From Sphingomonas mollis (lineage in GTDB: Bacteria; Pseudomonadota; Alphaproteobacteria; Sphingomonadales; Sphingomonadaceae): a DNA stretch of 64,000 nucleotides. The notes below the pieces were generated by a model. The model had not been told where the DNA came from, did no database searches, and worked only from the letters and a program-made list of their open reading frames with translations. Positions within the stretch are counted from its first letter, which is position 1. Every line of letters begins with the position of its first letter. Shown one piece after another: positions 1 through 9,263 of the stretch. The translations under genes and the position numbers were made by a program. Where the stretch lies: positions 20,952-84,951 of the forward strand of contig NZ_JAELXS010000011.1 in NCBI RefSeq assembly GCF_016427505.1, written 5' to 3'.

Positions 1-290
1 AACTCCTGACGACGAGGGGCACATTTCCTGACGTATGTGCACAAATGGACTGACGCCGCTTTGTTCCTGCGTTACTGGTGAACATAACTCAGCCTTCCAG
101 GCGGTCGACACAGCCGCGGGATGCGTATCCGGCGGGTAGCGCGAGCGCCTGGCATAGTCCTGGATCGTACCATTGCGTTCACCAACACATGATCGTTGCG
201 GCCGGTTTATCGGCAACGCGTCCGGCCAGCCCCTGTTTCTGATTTCAACGGGATTTCCGGCATCGTCGCCGGGATCAGCGGAGCCGTCCG
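1..290. other. Upstream region of the LOV kinase, no gene seen
   Basis: No open frame with coding character and no hairpin/T-tract terminator is visible on either strand. The only signal I can assign is a GGAG ribosome-binding sequence near 280 that fits the TTG start at 291. A promoter for the kinase must lie here or outside the window, but I see no convincing -35/-10 or EcfG-type pair. Confidence 0.4.
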
Positions 291-1769
291 TTGATTAACG
301 AGCAGGAACAGTCCCGCATCGAACACGAACTGGTGCGCAAGGATCGGGGGACCGACCCCTTTTCCGCGGCCGTTCGGGCGACGCGGATGCCGATGGTCAT
401 CACCGATCCCAATCAGGACGATAACCCGATCGTCTTCGTCAACGGTGCCTTCTCGAAACTGACCGGGTTCGCCGAGAACGAAATCCTGGGCCGCAACTGC
501 CGGTTTCTGCAAGGGCCGGACACGGATCGGGAAGACGTGGCAAGGTTGCGTGATGCCATCACCCGGCGTCGATCGATCGAACTCGAACTACTCAATTATC
601 GCAAGGACGGCACCACGTTCTGGAACCGGGTGCTGGTGTCGCCGGTCTTCGATGAAGAAGGGCATGTGACCTATTTCTTCGCGTCCCAGTTCGACGTGAC
701 GATGGAACGCGAACGTCTGGTGAACCTGCAGCGTGATCGCGACGATCTCGAGGCCGAGATCGGCCAGCGGACCAGCGATCTGGTCCAGGCGGAAAGCCGC
801 CTCCGCTTTGCGCTCGAAGCCGCGCAGTTGGGATCGTGGAGCATCGATCTGGCGACCGAGCGCATGACGGTCACCGATGGATGCAAGGAGAATTGGGGGC
901 GGTCGCTGGCCGAGCCGTTTCTCTACAGCGACATCAAGTCCGCGGTGCACCCGGACGATCGGGCGCATCGTGACGAGGCGCTGCGGATCGCGCTGGAGGA
1001 AACCGGCGACTATGACGTCGAGTACCGCATCCACACCCCGACCGGCGAGGAGCGGTGGCTGGCGGTCCGTGGACAGGTGTTCCGTCGTGCCGATGGCTCG
1101 CCGTTGCTGCTCGTCGGCGTTTCGCAGAACATCACCGGGCGAAAGCGGGCCGAGGAGCATCGGTCGATGCTGGCGCACGAGCTGAACCACCGGGTCAAGA
1201 ACATGCTGGCGACGCTGCAGGCGATCGTCGGGCAGACGCTGCGCAATGCCACCTCGCTGGAAAGCGCGGCCGACACGCTGGCGGGGCGTATCCAGGCGAT
1301 GGACGCGGCGAACGACCTTCTGGTCAATGATCGTTGGGAACGGGCGGCCATGGCCACGCTGGTGGACCGTTCGCTGGCGCCGTTTCGCACCGACGATGGC
1401 GATCGGATCAGGGCAGAGGGCCCCGATGTCCACATTCCGCCCCGGATCGCCGTGGGGCTGTCGCTGGCCCTGCACGAACTGGGCACCAATGCCGCAAAAT
1501 ACGGGGCTCTCTCCACACCCCAGGGGCATGTCGCGGTGTGCTGGCGGATCGAGGACGGCGTCGAGCCGGTCCGGTTGCATATCTCGTGGGAGGAGACGGG
1601 CGGACCGGCGGTCACCACGCCGACCCGGACCGGCTTTGGGTCGAAGCTGATCCAACGGGTGCTCGCGAGCGAGATCGGGGGAACCGCGCATATCGAGTAT
1701 CGCCCGACCGGCGTGGTCTTCACCGCCGTCGCACCGTTGCCGGAGCCGGAGGACAGCGACGCGGGGTGA
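291..1769 (+). CDS. LOV-domain HWE-family sensor histidine kinase
   Basis: Cytosolic blue-light-responsive histidine kinase of 492 aa. Residues about 27-138 form a LOV/PAS domain with the flavin-adduct motif NCRFLQ, whose photoactive cysteine is Cys70. A helical linker (about 139-170) and a second PAS domain (about 171-285) follow. The C-terminal HWE kinase has the H-box HELNHRVKN (296-304), an N-box around LHELGTNAAKYGAL and the diagnostic WEE (ISWEETGGP). There is no membrane segment. The start is TTG with GGAG seven bases upstream; no better ATG precedes the LOV domain. It lies 59 bp upstream of a single-domain receiver, its likely phosphotransfer partner. In this lineage such kinases usually feed the PhyR/NepR/EcfG general stress response, but none of those genes is in the window, so that output is inference. 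Confidence 0.93.
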   Translation: MINEQEQSRIEHELVRKDRGTDPFSAAVRATRMPMVITDPNQDDNPIVFVNGAFSKLTGFAENEILGRNCRFLQGPDTDREDVARLRDAITRRRSIELELLNYRKDGTTFWNRVLVSPVFDEEGHVTYFFASQFDVTMERERLVNLQRDRDDLEAEIGQRTSDLVQAESRLRFALEAAQLGSWSIDLATERMTVTDGCKENWGRSLAEPFLYSDIKSAVHPDDRAHRDEALRIALEETGDYDVEYRIHTPTGEERWLAVRGQVFRRADGSPLLLVGVSQNITGRKRAEEHRSMLAHELNHRVKNMLATLQAIVGQTLRNATSLESAADTLAGRIQAMDAANDLLVNDRWERAAMATLVDRSLAPFRTDDGDRIRAEGPDVHIPPRIAVGLSLALHELGTNAAKYGALSTPQGHVAVCWRIEDGVEPVRLHISWEETGGPAVTTPTRTGFGSKLIQRVLASEIGGTAHIEYRPTGVVFTAVAPLPEPEDSDAG

Positions 1770-1828
1770 AACCTGCCCCGCGACCGATATTGACGGCAAC
1801 ATATGCGGCCCGAGGCCGTTAGCGCGTC

Positions 1829-2236
1829 ATGACCATGTCAACCGTGCCCTATGCGCTGATCGTCGATGACGATCCGATCATCCTGATGGACGCGTGTGCG
1901 ATCATCGAGGATGCCGGCTTTCGGTCGCTCGACGCCGTCACCGGCGACGAGGCCAAGGCGATCCTGGCCGAGCAGGCGGCCAAGATCATCCTGCTGTTCT
2001 CCGATGTCGAGATGCCGGGTGAGACGAACGGTTTCGCCCTGGCCCACCATGTCGCGGAGCATTACCCATGGATCGAGATCGTCATCGCCAGCGGGCGAAT
2101 CCAGCCGGCGGACGGCGATATGCCGGCCAAGGCGAGTTTTATCCGCAAGCCGTTCAACGATCGGATGATCCACGCCCATCTTCGCGAGATGCTGCCCGAC
2201 GGCAAGCAGCCGGAGCCGCTGAAGCACGCGGTCTGA
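1829..2236 (+). CDS. Single-domain response regulator (receiver only)
   Basis: A 135-aa protein that is a receiver domain and nothing else. The acidic pocket is Asp13-Asp15 (IVDDDP), the phosphoacceptor is Asp59 (FSDVEMPG), the switch serine is Ser88 (IASGR) and the conserved lysine is Lys107 (FIRKPF). There is no DNA-binding or enzymatic output domain, so it should act by protein contact or as a phosphate sink or shuttle for the LOV kinase encoded just upstream in the same direction. ATG at 1829 is used; an alternative ATG two codons later would not change the domain. Confidence 0.9.
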   Translation: MTMSTVPYALIVDDDPIILMDACAIIEDAGFRSLDAVTGDEAKAILAEQAAKIILLFSDVEMPGETNGFALAHHVAEHYPWIEIVIASGRIQPADGDMPAKASFIRKPFNDRMIHAHLREMLPDGKQPEPLKHAV

Positions 2237-2267
2237 ACGACCGGCCGGGCACGCTGGTCGCCGGCAT

Positions 2268-4673
2268 TCATTCGTAGCGCAGCGCGATGGCGGGTTCGGC
2301 TCGGGCGACGCGCCATGCCTGCACGAAGATCGTGGCCGTCGCGATCACGATCGCCGCCATGGTCGCGGCAAGGAAGAACCAGGGCGACAGTGCGATCCGG
2401 TCGTCGAACCCGCTCAGCCAGCGCCGCATCGCGACCCAGGCGATCGGCCAGGCCACGATGCTGGCGATCAGCACCGGGCGCAGGAACGTGGTCAGCAACA
2501 GGCGCAGCACGTCGGCGGTGGATGCGCCGATCGTCTTGCGTATCCCGATCTCCTTCACCCGGCGCGATGTGTCGAACGCAGCGAGGCCGTAGAGGCCGAT
2601 GCACCCGATCAGGATCGCCAGCACCGCACCGATCGTGAACAGCCGCGCGCGCTGGGCATCGGCCTTGTAGTATTCCTCGTAGAGATTTTGCGCGACCGTC
2701 CGACCCTCGAACGGCACCGCCGGTGCGATCCGCTTCCACGCCGCCTCGGCCGCGTCGCGGAACCGCGCGGGATCGCCGCTGTAGCGGATCGTCGCCAACG
2801 CGCTGGCGAAGGGCTTGCTCGAATAGCGATACTCGACCCCGCCGATCGCCTGCCGTGGACCACGGAAACGCAGGTCGTCGACGACGCCGACGATCGTCAT
2901 CGTGCCGTTGCCCTCCAGCGTCCCGCCGATCGCGGCGGCAGGGCTTGCGAAGCCCAGGTCGGCGGCGGCGGTGCGATTGACCACCACGTTGTACGGTGCC
3001 TTGCTACCGGCCTGACGCAGGGCGGTATCGTCGCCCGGATGCGCGGTATCGAACAGGCGTCCGGCGATCAGGCGTGCACCGAAGGTCGCGAAATAGTCGT
3101 CGCCGACCACGACATCCATCGTCGATCGCCCGCGGCTTTCGTCGAGGCCCGCGCGATAGATGGTCGACGTGTTGGTCGTGCTCTGGCTACCGGGAGCGTT
3201 CTGCGCCGATGTGATCGCGGAGACGCCCGGCAGCGCGGCCAGTACCCGCAGGACGCCGGCGCGATCCGCGGGTTCGACATTGGCAAACGCATGGACGATG
3301 AACAGGCCGTCGCGCCTGAAGCCGAGATCGGCGTCGCGCACATGTGCGGTCTGCGCCAGCATCACGCCGGTCCCGATCGCGAAGGCGACCGCGATCCCGA
3401 ACTGGAAGACGACCAGCGCACCGCGCAGCCGCGCGCCCGCCCGTCCGCCGCCCGGCGCGCGCGCCGATGCGAGCACCGCCGCAGGCTGGAACCGGGTCAG
3501 CACCAGTGCCGGATATATCCCCGCGACCAGCCCGACCGCGACTACCAGCGCGATCAGCGGGGGCAGGATCGACGCCGATCCCAGATAATGCAGCGCCAGC
3601 TTCGTGCCGCCCGCGGCATTGATGAGCGGCAGCGCGAGTTCGGCGAGCGCGAGGCCGATCAGCGCAGCGAGCGCGACGGTTGCCAACGCCTCGCCGGTGA
3701 ATTGCCGGATCAGCGTGGCGCGGGTGCCGCCGAGCACCTTGCGCATCGCAACCTCGCGCGCCCGCAGCCCCGATCGTGCGGTGGCGAGGTTCACGTAATT
3801 GACGATCGCGATCAACAGCGTGAGTATGCCGACGATCCCCAGTGTCGTCACCGCATTGCGGTCTGCGGGATCGTACAGGTGGTTATCGACCAGCGGGCGC
3901 AGCGACTGCTCCCACGTGCCCTTCTTGACGTTGCCGTCGGGGAAGACATGCCGCTCTGCGAAACGTGGCAGTTCGCCGTCGAACGAGCGGGCAGCGGCGG
4001 CGTCGGGGAAGCGAAGGAACGTGTGCAGCGTCGTGCTGCCCCAATGGTCGAACCATTCGTTGGCGAAGCGCGCGCGGACGAGCGGCACGAACAGGTCGCT
4101 GCGGAAGCTGACGTCGTTTGGCATGTCGGCGATCACCGCACCGACGCGATAGGGGAAGGTCTGGCCGTCGATCGTGATCGTCATCGCCCGACCGATGGCG
4201 GGCTGGCTGCCGAAATATTTCCGCGCGATCTGTTCGGTCACGACGACCGAACCGGGATCGGCGAGCGCGCGAACCGGATCACCCGAGACTGCGGGATAGC
4301 GTATCAGCGCGAAGAAATTGGGGTCAACGATCCGCAGCGACTCGGCTGTCACGGTGTTGCCCTGACGGACGGTGGCGTTCTGATCCCAGTACCGGGTGCC
4401 CTGCAATCCGGGATAGTCGGCGCGCAGCACGTCGAGCTGGCCCCCCATCGTATAGGGGTTCGGATCTTCGGGATATCCCGGCATGTGATAGCGTTCCTGA
4501 ATCACATACAGCTTGTCCGCACCCGGGATCGCGCGGTCGAACCCGGTCTCGAACCGGACGAACAGGAGCAGCACGAGGAAGGTCGCGATGCCGAGCGCCA
4601 GTCCGCCGATGTTGAGCGCGGCGAACAGCTTGTGGCGGGTGAGCGAGCGATAGAGGCTGGTGAGCGCACTCAT
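2268..4673 (-). CDS. MacB/FtsX-type ABC transporter permease (copy 2)
   Basis: Inner-membrane permease of 801 aa and last gene of a leftward five-gene operon. After a first membrane helix (about 17-37) comes a large periplasmic MacB_PCD-like domain (about 40-270), then an FtsX block with helices from about 276 and the coupling motif RAREVAMRKVLGG (304-316). A second periplasmic domain and a second FtsX block near the C terminus (RRVKEIGIRKTIG) follow. The duplicated FtsX layout makes it about twice the length of MacB. It is paralogous to the permease just upstream, with near-identical N termini (SLYRSLTRHKLFAAL), and starts 13 bases after that gene's stop. The two probably form a heterodimer powered by the ATPase at 7163-7843. 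MacB-like proteins are mechanotransmitters rather than classical pumps; the substrate here is unknown. Confidence 0.9.
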   Translation of the reverse strand: MSALTSLYRSLTRHKLFAALNIGGLALGIATFLVLLLFVRFETGFDRAIPGADKLYVIQERYHMPGYPEDPNPYTMGGQLDVLRADYPGLQGTRYWDQNATVRQGNTVTAESLRIVDPNFFALIRYPAVSGDPVRALADPGSVVVTEQIARKYFGSQPAIGRAMTITIDGQTFPYRVGAVIADMPNDVSFRSDLFVPLVRARFANEWFDHWGSTTLHTFLRFPDAAAARSFDGELPRFAERHVFPDGNVKKGTWEQSLRPLVDNHLYDPADRNAVTTLGIVGILTLLIAIVNYVNLATARSGLRAREVAMRKVLGGTRATLIRQFTGEALATVALAALIGLALAELALPLINAAGGTKLALHYLGSASILPPLIALVVAVGLVAGIYPALVLTRFQPAAVLASARAPGGGRAGARLRGALVVFQFGIAVAFAIGTGVMLAQTAHVRDADLGFRRDGLFIVHAFANVEPADRAGVLRVLAALPGVSAITSAQNAPGSQSTTNTSTIYRAGLDESRGRSTMDVVVGDDYFATFGARLIAGRLFDTAHPGDDTALRQAGSKAPYNVVVNRTAAADLGFASPAAAIGGTLEGNGTMTIVGVVDDLRFRGPRQAIGGVEYRYSSKPFASALATIRYSGDPARFRDAAEAAWKRIAPAVPFEGRTVAQNLYEEYYKADAQRARLFTIGAVLAILIGCIGLYGLAAFDTSRRVKEIGIRKTIGASTADVLRLLLTTFLRPVLIASIVAWPIAWVAMRRWLSGFDDRIALSPWFFLAATMAAIVIATATIFVQAWRVARAEPAIALRYE

Positions 4674-4686
4674 GGATACGGTCCTT

Positions 4687-7077
4687 CTAGAGCTGGCGCA
4701 GCGCGCGGGCGGGTTCGGCGCGCGCGACGCGCCACGCCTGACCCGCGACGGTCGCGGCGGCGATGGCGAGCGCGAGTGCGCTGGCGACGATGAAATAGAG
4801 CGGCGACAAATTGATCCGATCGTCGAACCCGCCCAGCCAGCGCGACATCGCGACCCACGCGATCGGCCACGCGATCAGGTTAGCGAGCGCGACCGGCCGC
4901 AGGAATTGCCCGAGCAGCAATCGCAGCACATCGCCGGTGGAGGCGCCCAGCACCTTGCGGATGCCGATTTCCTGCACGCGGCGCGCGGTGTCGAACGCGG
5001 CGAGGCCGTAGAGCCCGATGCACCCGATCAGCGCGGCCAGTATCGCACCGATCGTGAAGAGGCGGGAACGCTGGACGTCCTGTCGATAGAAGGAGTCATA
5101 GAGTTTCTGATCGACCGTCAGGGCGGCGAACGGGACGTTGGGCACGATGCGGCGCCACACCATCTCCATCCGGGCGAGTACCGTCGCCGTATCGGCGGCC
5201 CTGACGACCAGCACCGGGCTGAAACCGCCGTCGTCCCGATAGCTGTACGACACCGCATTTAGCGGTTCGCGCGGGGTGGCGAACCGCATGTCCGCGACGA
5301 CGCCCACGATCCGCGCGGAACGCTCCCCTTCCGATACCGACTGGCCGACCGCGGCGGCCGGCGTGGCGAAGCCCAGACGTCGGGCGGTGGTGCGATTGAC
5401 GACGACCATGTGCTCGCGTTTGTCGGCATCCGTACCGGTGCGGGTTTCGTCGGTCGGAAAGCGCTGCGGATCGAACAGCCGACCGGCGAGCAGCTTCACG
5501 CCATAGGTTTCGAAGAACCGGTCGCCGATCGTTGCCTGCAGGATCATGGGTGGTTCGCCGGTCGCGCCGGCGCGGTGCATCGCGCTGATCGAATAGCTGC
5601 CGCCGGTCGGCGCGATCCCGCTGGTCGTGACGGCCGTTACGCCGGGCAACGTGCGGATCGCGGCGAACAGTTCGCGCCGCTGCGACGCATCCACCGCCGC
5701 GACGCCATAGCTGGGCGCCATGATGAGGCCGTTGCGGGCAAAGCCGAGATCGGCATTCTGGACGTGGCGTATCTGCGCGACGAGGACGGCGGTGCAGATC
5801 ATCAGCGCGATCGCGATGCCGAACTGAAGCACGACCAGCACCTTGCGCAGGCGTGCGCCAGCGCGGTCGCCGCCAGACGTCCGCGCTGCGGCCAGCACAC
5901 CGGCGGGCTGAAAGCGGGATAGGACGAAGGCAGGATGGAAGCCGGCCAGCAACGACACCAGCGCGACCAGCAGCGCGAGCGGCGGCAGGATCGAGTTCGC
6001 GCCCAGATAGGCGATCGTCAGGTCGGTGCCGCCGATCGCACTGATGAAGGGCAGCGCGATCTCGGCGAGCGCCAGCCCCGTCAGCGACGCCAGCGTCACC
6101 GCGACCAGCGCTTCACCGAGCAGTTGCAGGACCAGTGCCCGGCGGGTCGCGCCGACGACCTTGCGCATCGCGATCTCCCGCGCGCGAAGTCCGGCGCGGG
6201 CGGTCGCGAGGTTGACGTAGTTGACCACCGCCAGCAGCAGCGCGACGGCACCCACCGCGCCGAGCACCGTCACGCCGGTCCGGACATTGTCGGCGGCGAG
6301 ATGCACGCTCGCCAGCGGTACGATGCGCGTCTGCGCCAGATCGACCATGCCGACGGGGAAATCGGGATCGGGGTGGCGTTTGACGAACGCCGGCAGATCG
6401 CGCGTCACGCGGGCGGCGGCGATCGCATCGGGAAACGACAGGAAGGTCCGGAACCCCTTGCCGCGCTGTCCGGTCGCGTCCGGCGCCAGGGCGGTGAACA
6501 GGTCGCTGGTGTAGGAAATATTGCCGGGCAGCGGCCGTAACACCGCGCCGATCCGGTAGATTTGGGCCTTGCCGTCGATCACCACGGTCAGCGTCCGCCC
6601 GATCGACGATGCCTTGCCGAAATAACTCCGCGCGACGGGTGCGGTGATGACGATGCCATCGGGACGCGCCAGCGCCGTGGCGGGATCGCCTTCGAGGACG
6701 GGAAATTGAAAGAGCCGGAAATAGGCTGGATCGACCTGCGCCATCGTCTGGGCGACCAGCGTCGTGCCGTTCTGCACGGCAGCATCGAACTGGAGAAAGC
6801 GCGCGCCGGTGGTGCCGGGATAATCGGCCTTCATCTGGCCGAGCATGGTCGGCAGCGAGGGTATCTCCACCCTCGGGTTGCCGGGGAACTGCAGCGACCG
6901 ATCGACCATCCACACCCGCTGCCACCCCGGCAGCACCCGGTCGTACCCCGTCTCGAACCGGACGAAGAGATACAGCACCAGGAATACCGCGATGCCGAGC
7001 GCCAGCCCGCCGATGTTGAGCGCGGCGAACAGCTTGTGGCGGGTCAGCGAGCGATAGAGGCTGGTCGCGATCGACAT
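4687..7077 (-). CDS. MacB/FtsX-type ABC transporter permease (copy 1)
   Basis: A 796-aa inner-membrane permease with the same double MacB_PCD/FtsX plan as its downstream paralogue. It has an N-terminal helix (about 17-37), a periplasmic domain, FtsX coupling segment RAREIAMRKVVGAT, a second periplasmic domain, and terminal FtsX block with RRVQEIGIRKVLG. I place the start at the ATG of MSIATSLYRS (7077), because it aligns with the paralogue and overlaps the upstream microprotein stop as TGATG. A longer in-frame reading to 7236 would run through the microprotein and ATPase genes and has no domain support. Translation is probably coupled to the microprotein. Confidence 0.9.
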   Translation of the reverse strand: MSIATSLYRSLTRHKLFAALNIGGLALGIAVFLVLYLFVRFETGYDRVLPGWQRVWMVDRSLQFPGNPRVEIPSLPTMLGQMKADYPGTTGARFLQFDAAVQNGTTLVAQTMAQVDPAYFRLFQFPVLEGDPATALARPDGIVITAPVARSYFGKASSIGRTLTVVIDGKAQIYRIGAVLRPLPGNISYTSDLFTALAPDATGQRGKGFRTFLSFPDAIAAARVTRDLPAFVKRHPDPDFPVGMVDLAQTRIVPLASVHLAADNVRTGVTVLGAVGAVALLLAVVNYVNLATARAGLRAREIAMRKVVGATRRALVLQLLGEALVAVTLASLTGLALAEIALPFISAIGGTDLTIAYLGANSILPPLALLVALVSLLAGFHPAFVLSRFQPAGVLAAARTSGGDRAGARLRKVLVVLQFGIAIALMICTAVLVAQIRHVQNADLGFARNGLIMAPSYGVAAVDASQRRELFAAIRTLPGVTAVTTSGIAPTGGSYSISAMHRAGATGEPPMILQATIGDRFFETYGVKLLAGRLFDPQRFPTDETRTGTDADKREHMVVVNRTTARRLGFATPAAAVGQSVSEGERSARIVGVVADMRFATPREPLNAVSYSYRDDGGFSPVLVVRAADTATVLARMEMVWRRIVPNVPFAALTVDQKLYDSFYRQDVQRSRLFTIGAILAALIGCIGLYGLAAFDTARRVQEIGIRKVLGASTGDVLRLLLGQFLRPVALANLIAWPIAWVAMSRWLGGFDDRINLSPLYFIVASALALAIAAATVAGQAWRVARAEPARALRQL

Positions 7078-7163
7078 CAGGCGGCTTTTTTCCTGGCGTC
7101 GAGATAGCGGGTGATGACGATCACCAGAATGACGACCAGGGCGATGTCGAACAGGCGACGCAT
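7077..7163 (-). CDS. 28-residue single-helix membrane microprotein in the ABC operon
   Basis: A tiny gene encoding 28 residues. It begins MRRLFDIA, continues with an unbroken aliphatic stretch (about residues 7-18, LVVILVIVI core) long enough for one membrane helix, and ends with a charged tail (RYLDARKKAA). Its ATG shares one base with the ATPase stop (TGATG at 7163) and its own stop shares one base with the permease ATG (TGATG at 7077). That double coupling in frame is hard to explain by chance and argues it is translated. Positive residues flank the helix on both sides, so orientation is unclear. I recognise no family. It could be a permease-associated subunit or mainly a coupling leader. 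Confidence 0.68.
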   Translation of the reverse strand: MRRLFDIALVVILVIVITRYLDARKKAA

Positions 7164-7843
7164 CAGGCGGCCCGCCGCGCGGACGACAGGATGCGCCCGT
7201 CGAGCATGTTGACGGTGCGTTTGGCGATGTCGGCATGCGCGGGGCTGTGGGTGACCATCACGATCGTGGCGCCGCCCGCGTTCAGTTCGGACAGGATGTC
7301 CATCACCTGCGCGCCGTTTTCGGTATCCAGATTGCCGGTCGGCTCGTCCGCCAGAATCAGCTTCGGCTCGCCGACGATGGCGCGCGCGATCGCGGCGCGT
7401 TGCTGCTGGCCGCCCGACAGCTGATGCGGATAATGGTCGCGGCGGTGGCCGATCGCGACCCGGTCCATCGCCGCGGCGACGCGGTCGCGCTTCTCCTTCG
7501 CGGGGATCGATCGATAGGCGAGGCCGAGCGCGACATTCTCCGCGATCGTCAGTTCGTCGATCAGGTTGAAGCTCTGGAACACGAAGCCGAGGCGATCGCG
7601 GCGAAGCTTCGCGAGTTCCGCTTCGGGCGCCTTCGCGATGTCGGCCCCCTCGAACAGATAACGCCCGCCGGATACGCGGTCGATCGTGCCGAGCACGTTG
7701 AGCAGCGTCGATTTGCCGCATCCCGACGGTCCCATGATCGCGACGAATTCACCCGCGTCGACGGTCAGGTCGATATCGGCGAGCGCGGTCGTCTCGACCT
7801 CATCGGAGGCGTAGCGGCGGCTGACGTCATGGAGTGCGATCAT
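7163..7843 (-). CDS. ABC transporter ATP-binding protein (MacB/LolD type)
   Basis: Cytosolic ATPase of 226 aa that energises the two FtsX-type permeases. Visible motifs are Walker A GPSGCGKST (38-46), a Q-loop in FVFQSFNLID, the signature LSGGQQQR, Walker B LILADEP with the catalytic glutamate, and the switch histidine in VMVTHS. The sequence and length are typical of the LolD/MacB-N/FtsE group rather than of import ATPases. It starts 12 bases after the adaptor stop and ends in a TGATG overlap with the 28-residue membrane protein, so all five leftward genes look co-transcribed. Confidence 0.93.
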   Translation of the reverse strand: MIALHDVSRRYASDEVETTALADIDLTVDAGEFVAIMGPSGCGKSTLLNVLGTIDRVSGGRYLFEGADIAKAPEAELAKLRRDRLGFVFQSFNLIDELTIAENVALGLAYRSIPAKEKRDRVAAAMDRVAIGHRRDHYPHQLSGGQQQRAAIARAIVGEPKLILADEPTGNLDTENGAQVMDILSELNAGGATIVMVTHSPAHADIAKRTVNMLDGRILSSARRAA

Positions 7844-7855
7844 GGATTGGGGTCC

Positions 7856-9136
7856 TTACTGGAGGAGCAGGGTCTGGTAGGCGGCGTAGGTGCCGAGCGC
7901 GGACGTGACGATGCGGTCGCCGGGCGCGAGGCCGGCGGTGATCTCGACCTGATCGGGATTGCGCCGCCCGGTGGTGATCGCGCGACGCACCGCCTTGTTC
8001 TCACCATCGAGGACGAAGGCGGTGGTGCCGCCCGCATCGAGCCAGCCGCCCGACGGCGCCACGATCGCGGGCCGGTCGGCGCCGAGGACGAGGCGAAGAT
8101 CGACCGTCTGGCCGCGGTTGAGCCCGGCGGGGGCGGCGCCGACGAAGCCCAGCTCGACCCGGAACCGCCCTTCGGTCACCTGCGGCAGGACGCGTAGCAC
8201 CGTCATCCTGACGCCATGGGCGTCGATGTCGGCGGTCGCAGGCTGGCCGGCACGGACGCGGCCGAGATAGAATTGATCGACGTCGGCGGTCAGTTTCCAC
8301 CGTCCCTCGGAATCGATCTGGCCGACCGCATCGCCGGGCTTCAGCGTCTGCCCCGGCTGGAGCGTGAAGGCGGTCAACCGGCCCGCAACCGGCGCGCGGA
8401 CGGTGAGGGCGGACAGGCTGCCGCGAACCATCGCCAGACTTTCGCGCAGTTCGCGCGCGGTCGCGGCGATCCCGGTCGACTGGTCGGCGAGCGTCGCATC
8501 CGCCTGCGCCCGTCCTGCGCCGAGCGCGGCGACGCGGGCGCGCTGGTACACAACATCCTCGCGCAGCGGATCGATCGCGGGTTTGGTGATATAGCCCTTG
8601 TCGAACAGCGGCTGCCGTTGTGCCAGCAGCGCCTCTGCCTTGGTCAGCGCGTTGCGCGCATTGGCGACCTCCTGATCGCCGTCGAGCCGGTTGCGCTGGA
8701 TCGCCAGTCGCTGCCCGTCGATCCCCGATAATTGCCCGACGATCCCGGCGGATCGGGTCGCAACGTCGAGTTCGAGTTGCGGGTTGGCCAGCCGGGCGAG
8801 TGGTGCGCCCGCGCCGACCATCTGTCCATCGACCACCGCCAGCGCCGCGACCTGCCCGCCCGACACCGCGGTGACATAGACGGTGTTCAGCGGGACGACC
8901 TCGGCGCGGAGCGGCACATAGTCGCGGAACGGCGCGCGCTCGACCACGCCGGTCCGCACGCTTGCGGTGTCGACCGACAGCGCCCCCGATCCGGGAAGCA
9001 GCAACCAGCCCACGACTGCCGCGGCCAGGCACATGAGCGCGATGGCGGCGCGAACGACCAGCTTGCGACGCCGCGCGTGCGGTCGTGCGATCCGCCGGTC
9101 CATCGCCGCGCCGGTAGTCTGGGGTGTTGCGTTCAT
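7856..9136 (-). CDS. Periplasmic adaptor (HlyD/MacA-like membrane fusion protein)
   Basis: Membrane fusion protein of 426 aa and first gene of the leftward ABC operon. A short basic cytosolic tail (MDRRIARPHARRRK) leads into one membrane helix (about 30-48). A lipoyl/biotinyl-like half motif, a long alpha-hairpin rich in Ala/Gln/Arg (about 130-240), the second lipoyl half (VRAPVAGRLTAF) and beta-barrel domains follow. It would link the inner-membrane ABC complex to an outer-membrane channel, which is not encoded nearby. The 127-bp gap to the divergent response regulator should hold promoters for both directions, so this operon is a prime candidate target of that regulator. Confidence 0.9.
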   Translation of the reverse strand: MNATPQTTGAAMDRRIARPHARRRKLVVRAAIALMCLAAAVVGWLLLPGSGALSVDTASVRTGVVERAPFRDYVPLRAEVVPLNTVYVTAVSGGQVAALAVVDGQMVGAGAPLARLANPQLELDVATRSAGIVGQLSGIDGQRLAIQRNRLDGDQEVANARNALTKAEALLAQRQPLFDKGYITKPAIDPLREDVVYQRARVAALGAGRAQADATLADQSTGIAATARELRESLAMVRGSLSALTVRAPVAGRLTAFTLQPGQTLKPGDAVGQIDSEGRWKLTADVDQFYLGRVRAGQPATADIDAHGVRMTVLRVLPQVTEGRFRVELGFVGAAPAGLNRGQTVDLRLVLGADRPAIVAPSGGWLDAGGTTAFVLDGENKAVRRAITTGRRNPDQVEITAGLAPGDRIVTSALGTYAAYQTLLLQ

Positions 9137-9263
9137 GCGGACACTGTGCCGGACAAAGCAAGATTATGCTAAAGCACTGCAAAGGCTATATAAATCGATC
9201 AGGTTGGCGATGCGACTGTCCGCTGGCATAAGCAACTGTCCGATTCCGAACAGGTGTGCCCCC

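Noticed and set aside
2688..4793. A 701-codon open frame on the plus strand antisense to the permease gene
   Set aside because: It is the mirror of codon bias in GC-rich DNA. The translation is Arg/Asp/Gln-rich without motifs, while the other strand encodes a clear FtsX permease.
7078..7236. Longer start for permease copy 1
   Set aside because: The added residues run through the microprotein and ATPase genes in another frame and do not match the paralogue, which begins at the same SLYRSLTRH segment.
8967..9263. N-terminal extension of the Fis-type response regulator
   Set aside because: It overlaps the adaptor gene and the divergent promoter region and precedes the receiver domain without domain character. 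Only the ATG at 9210 stays possible.
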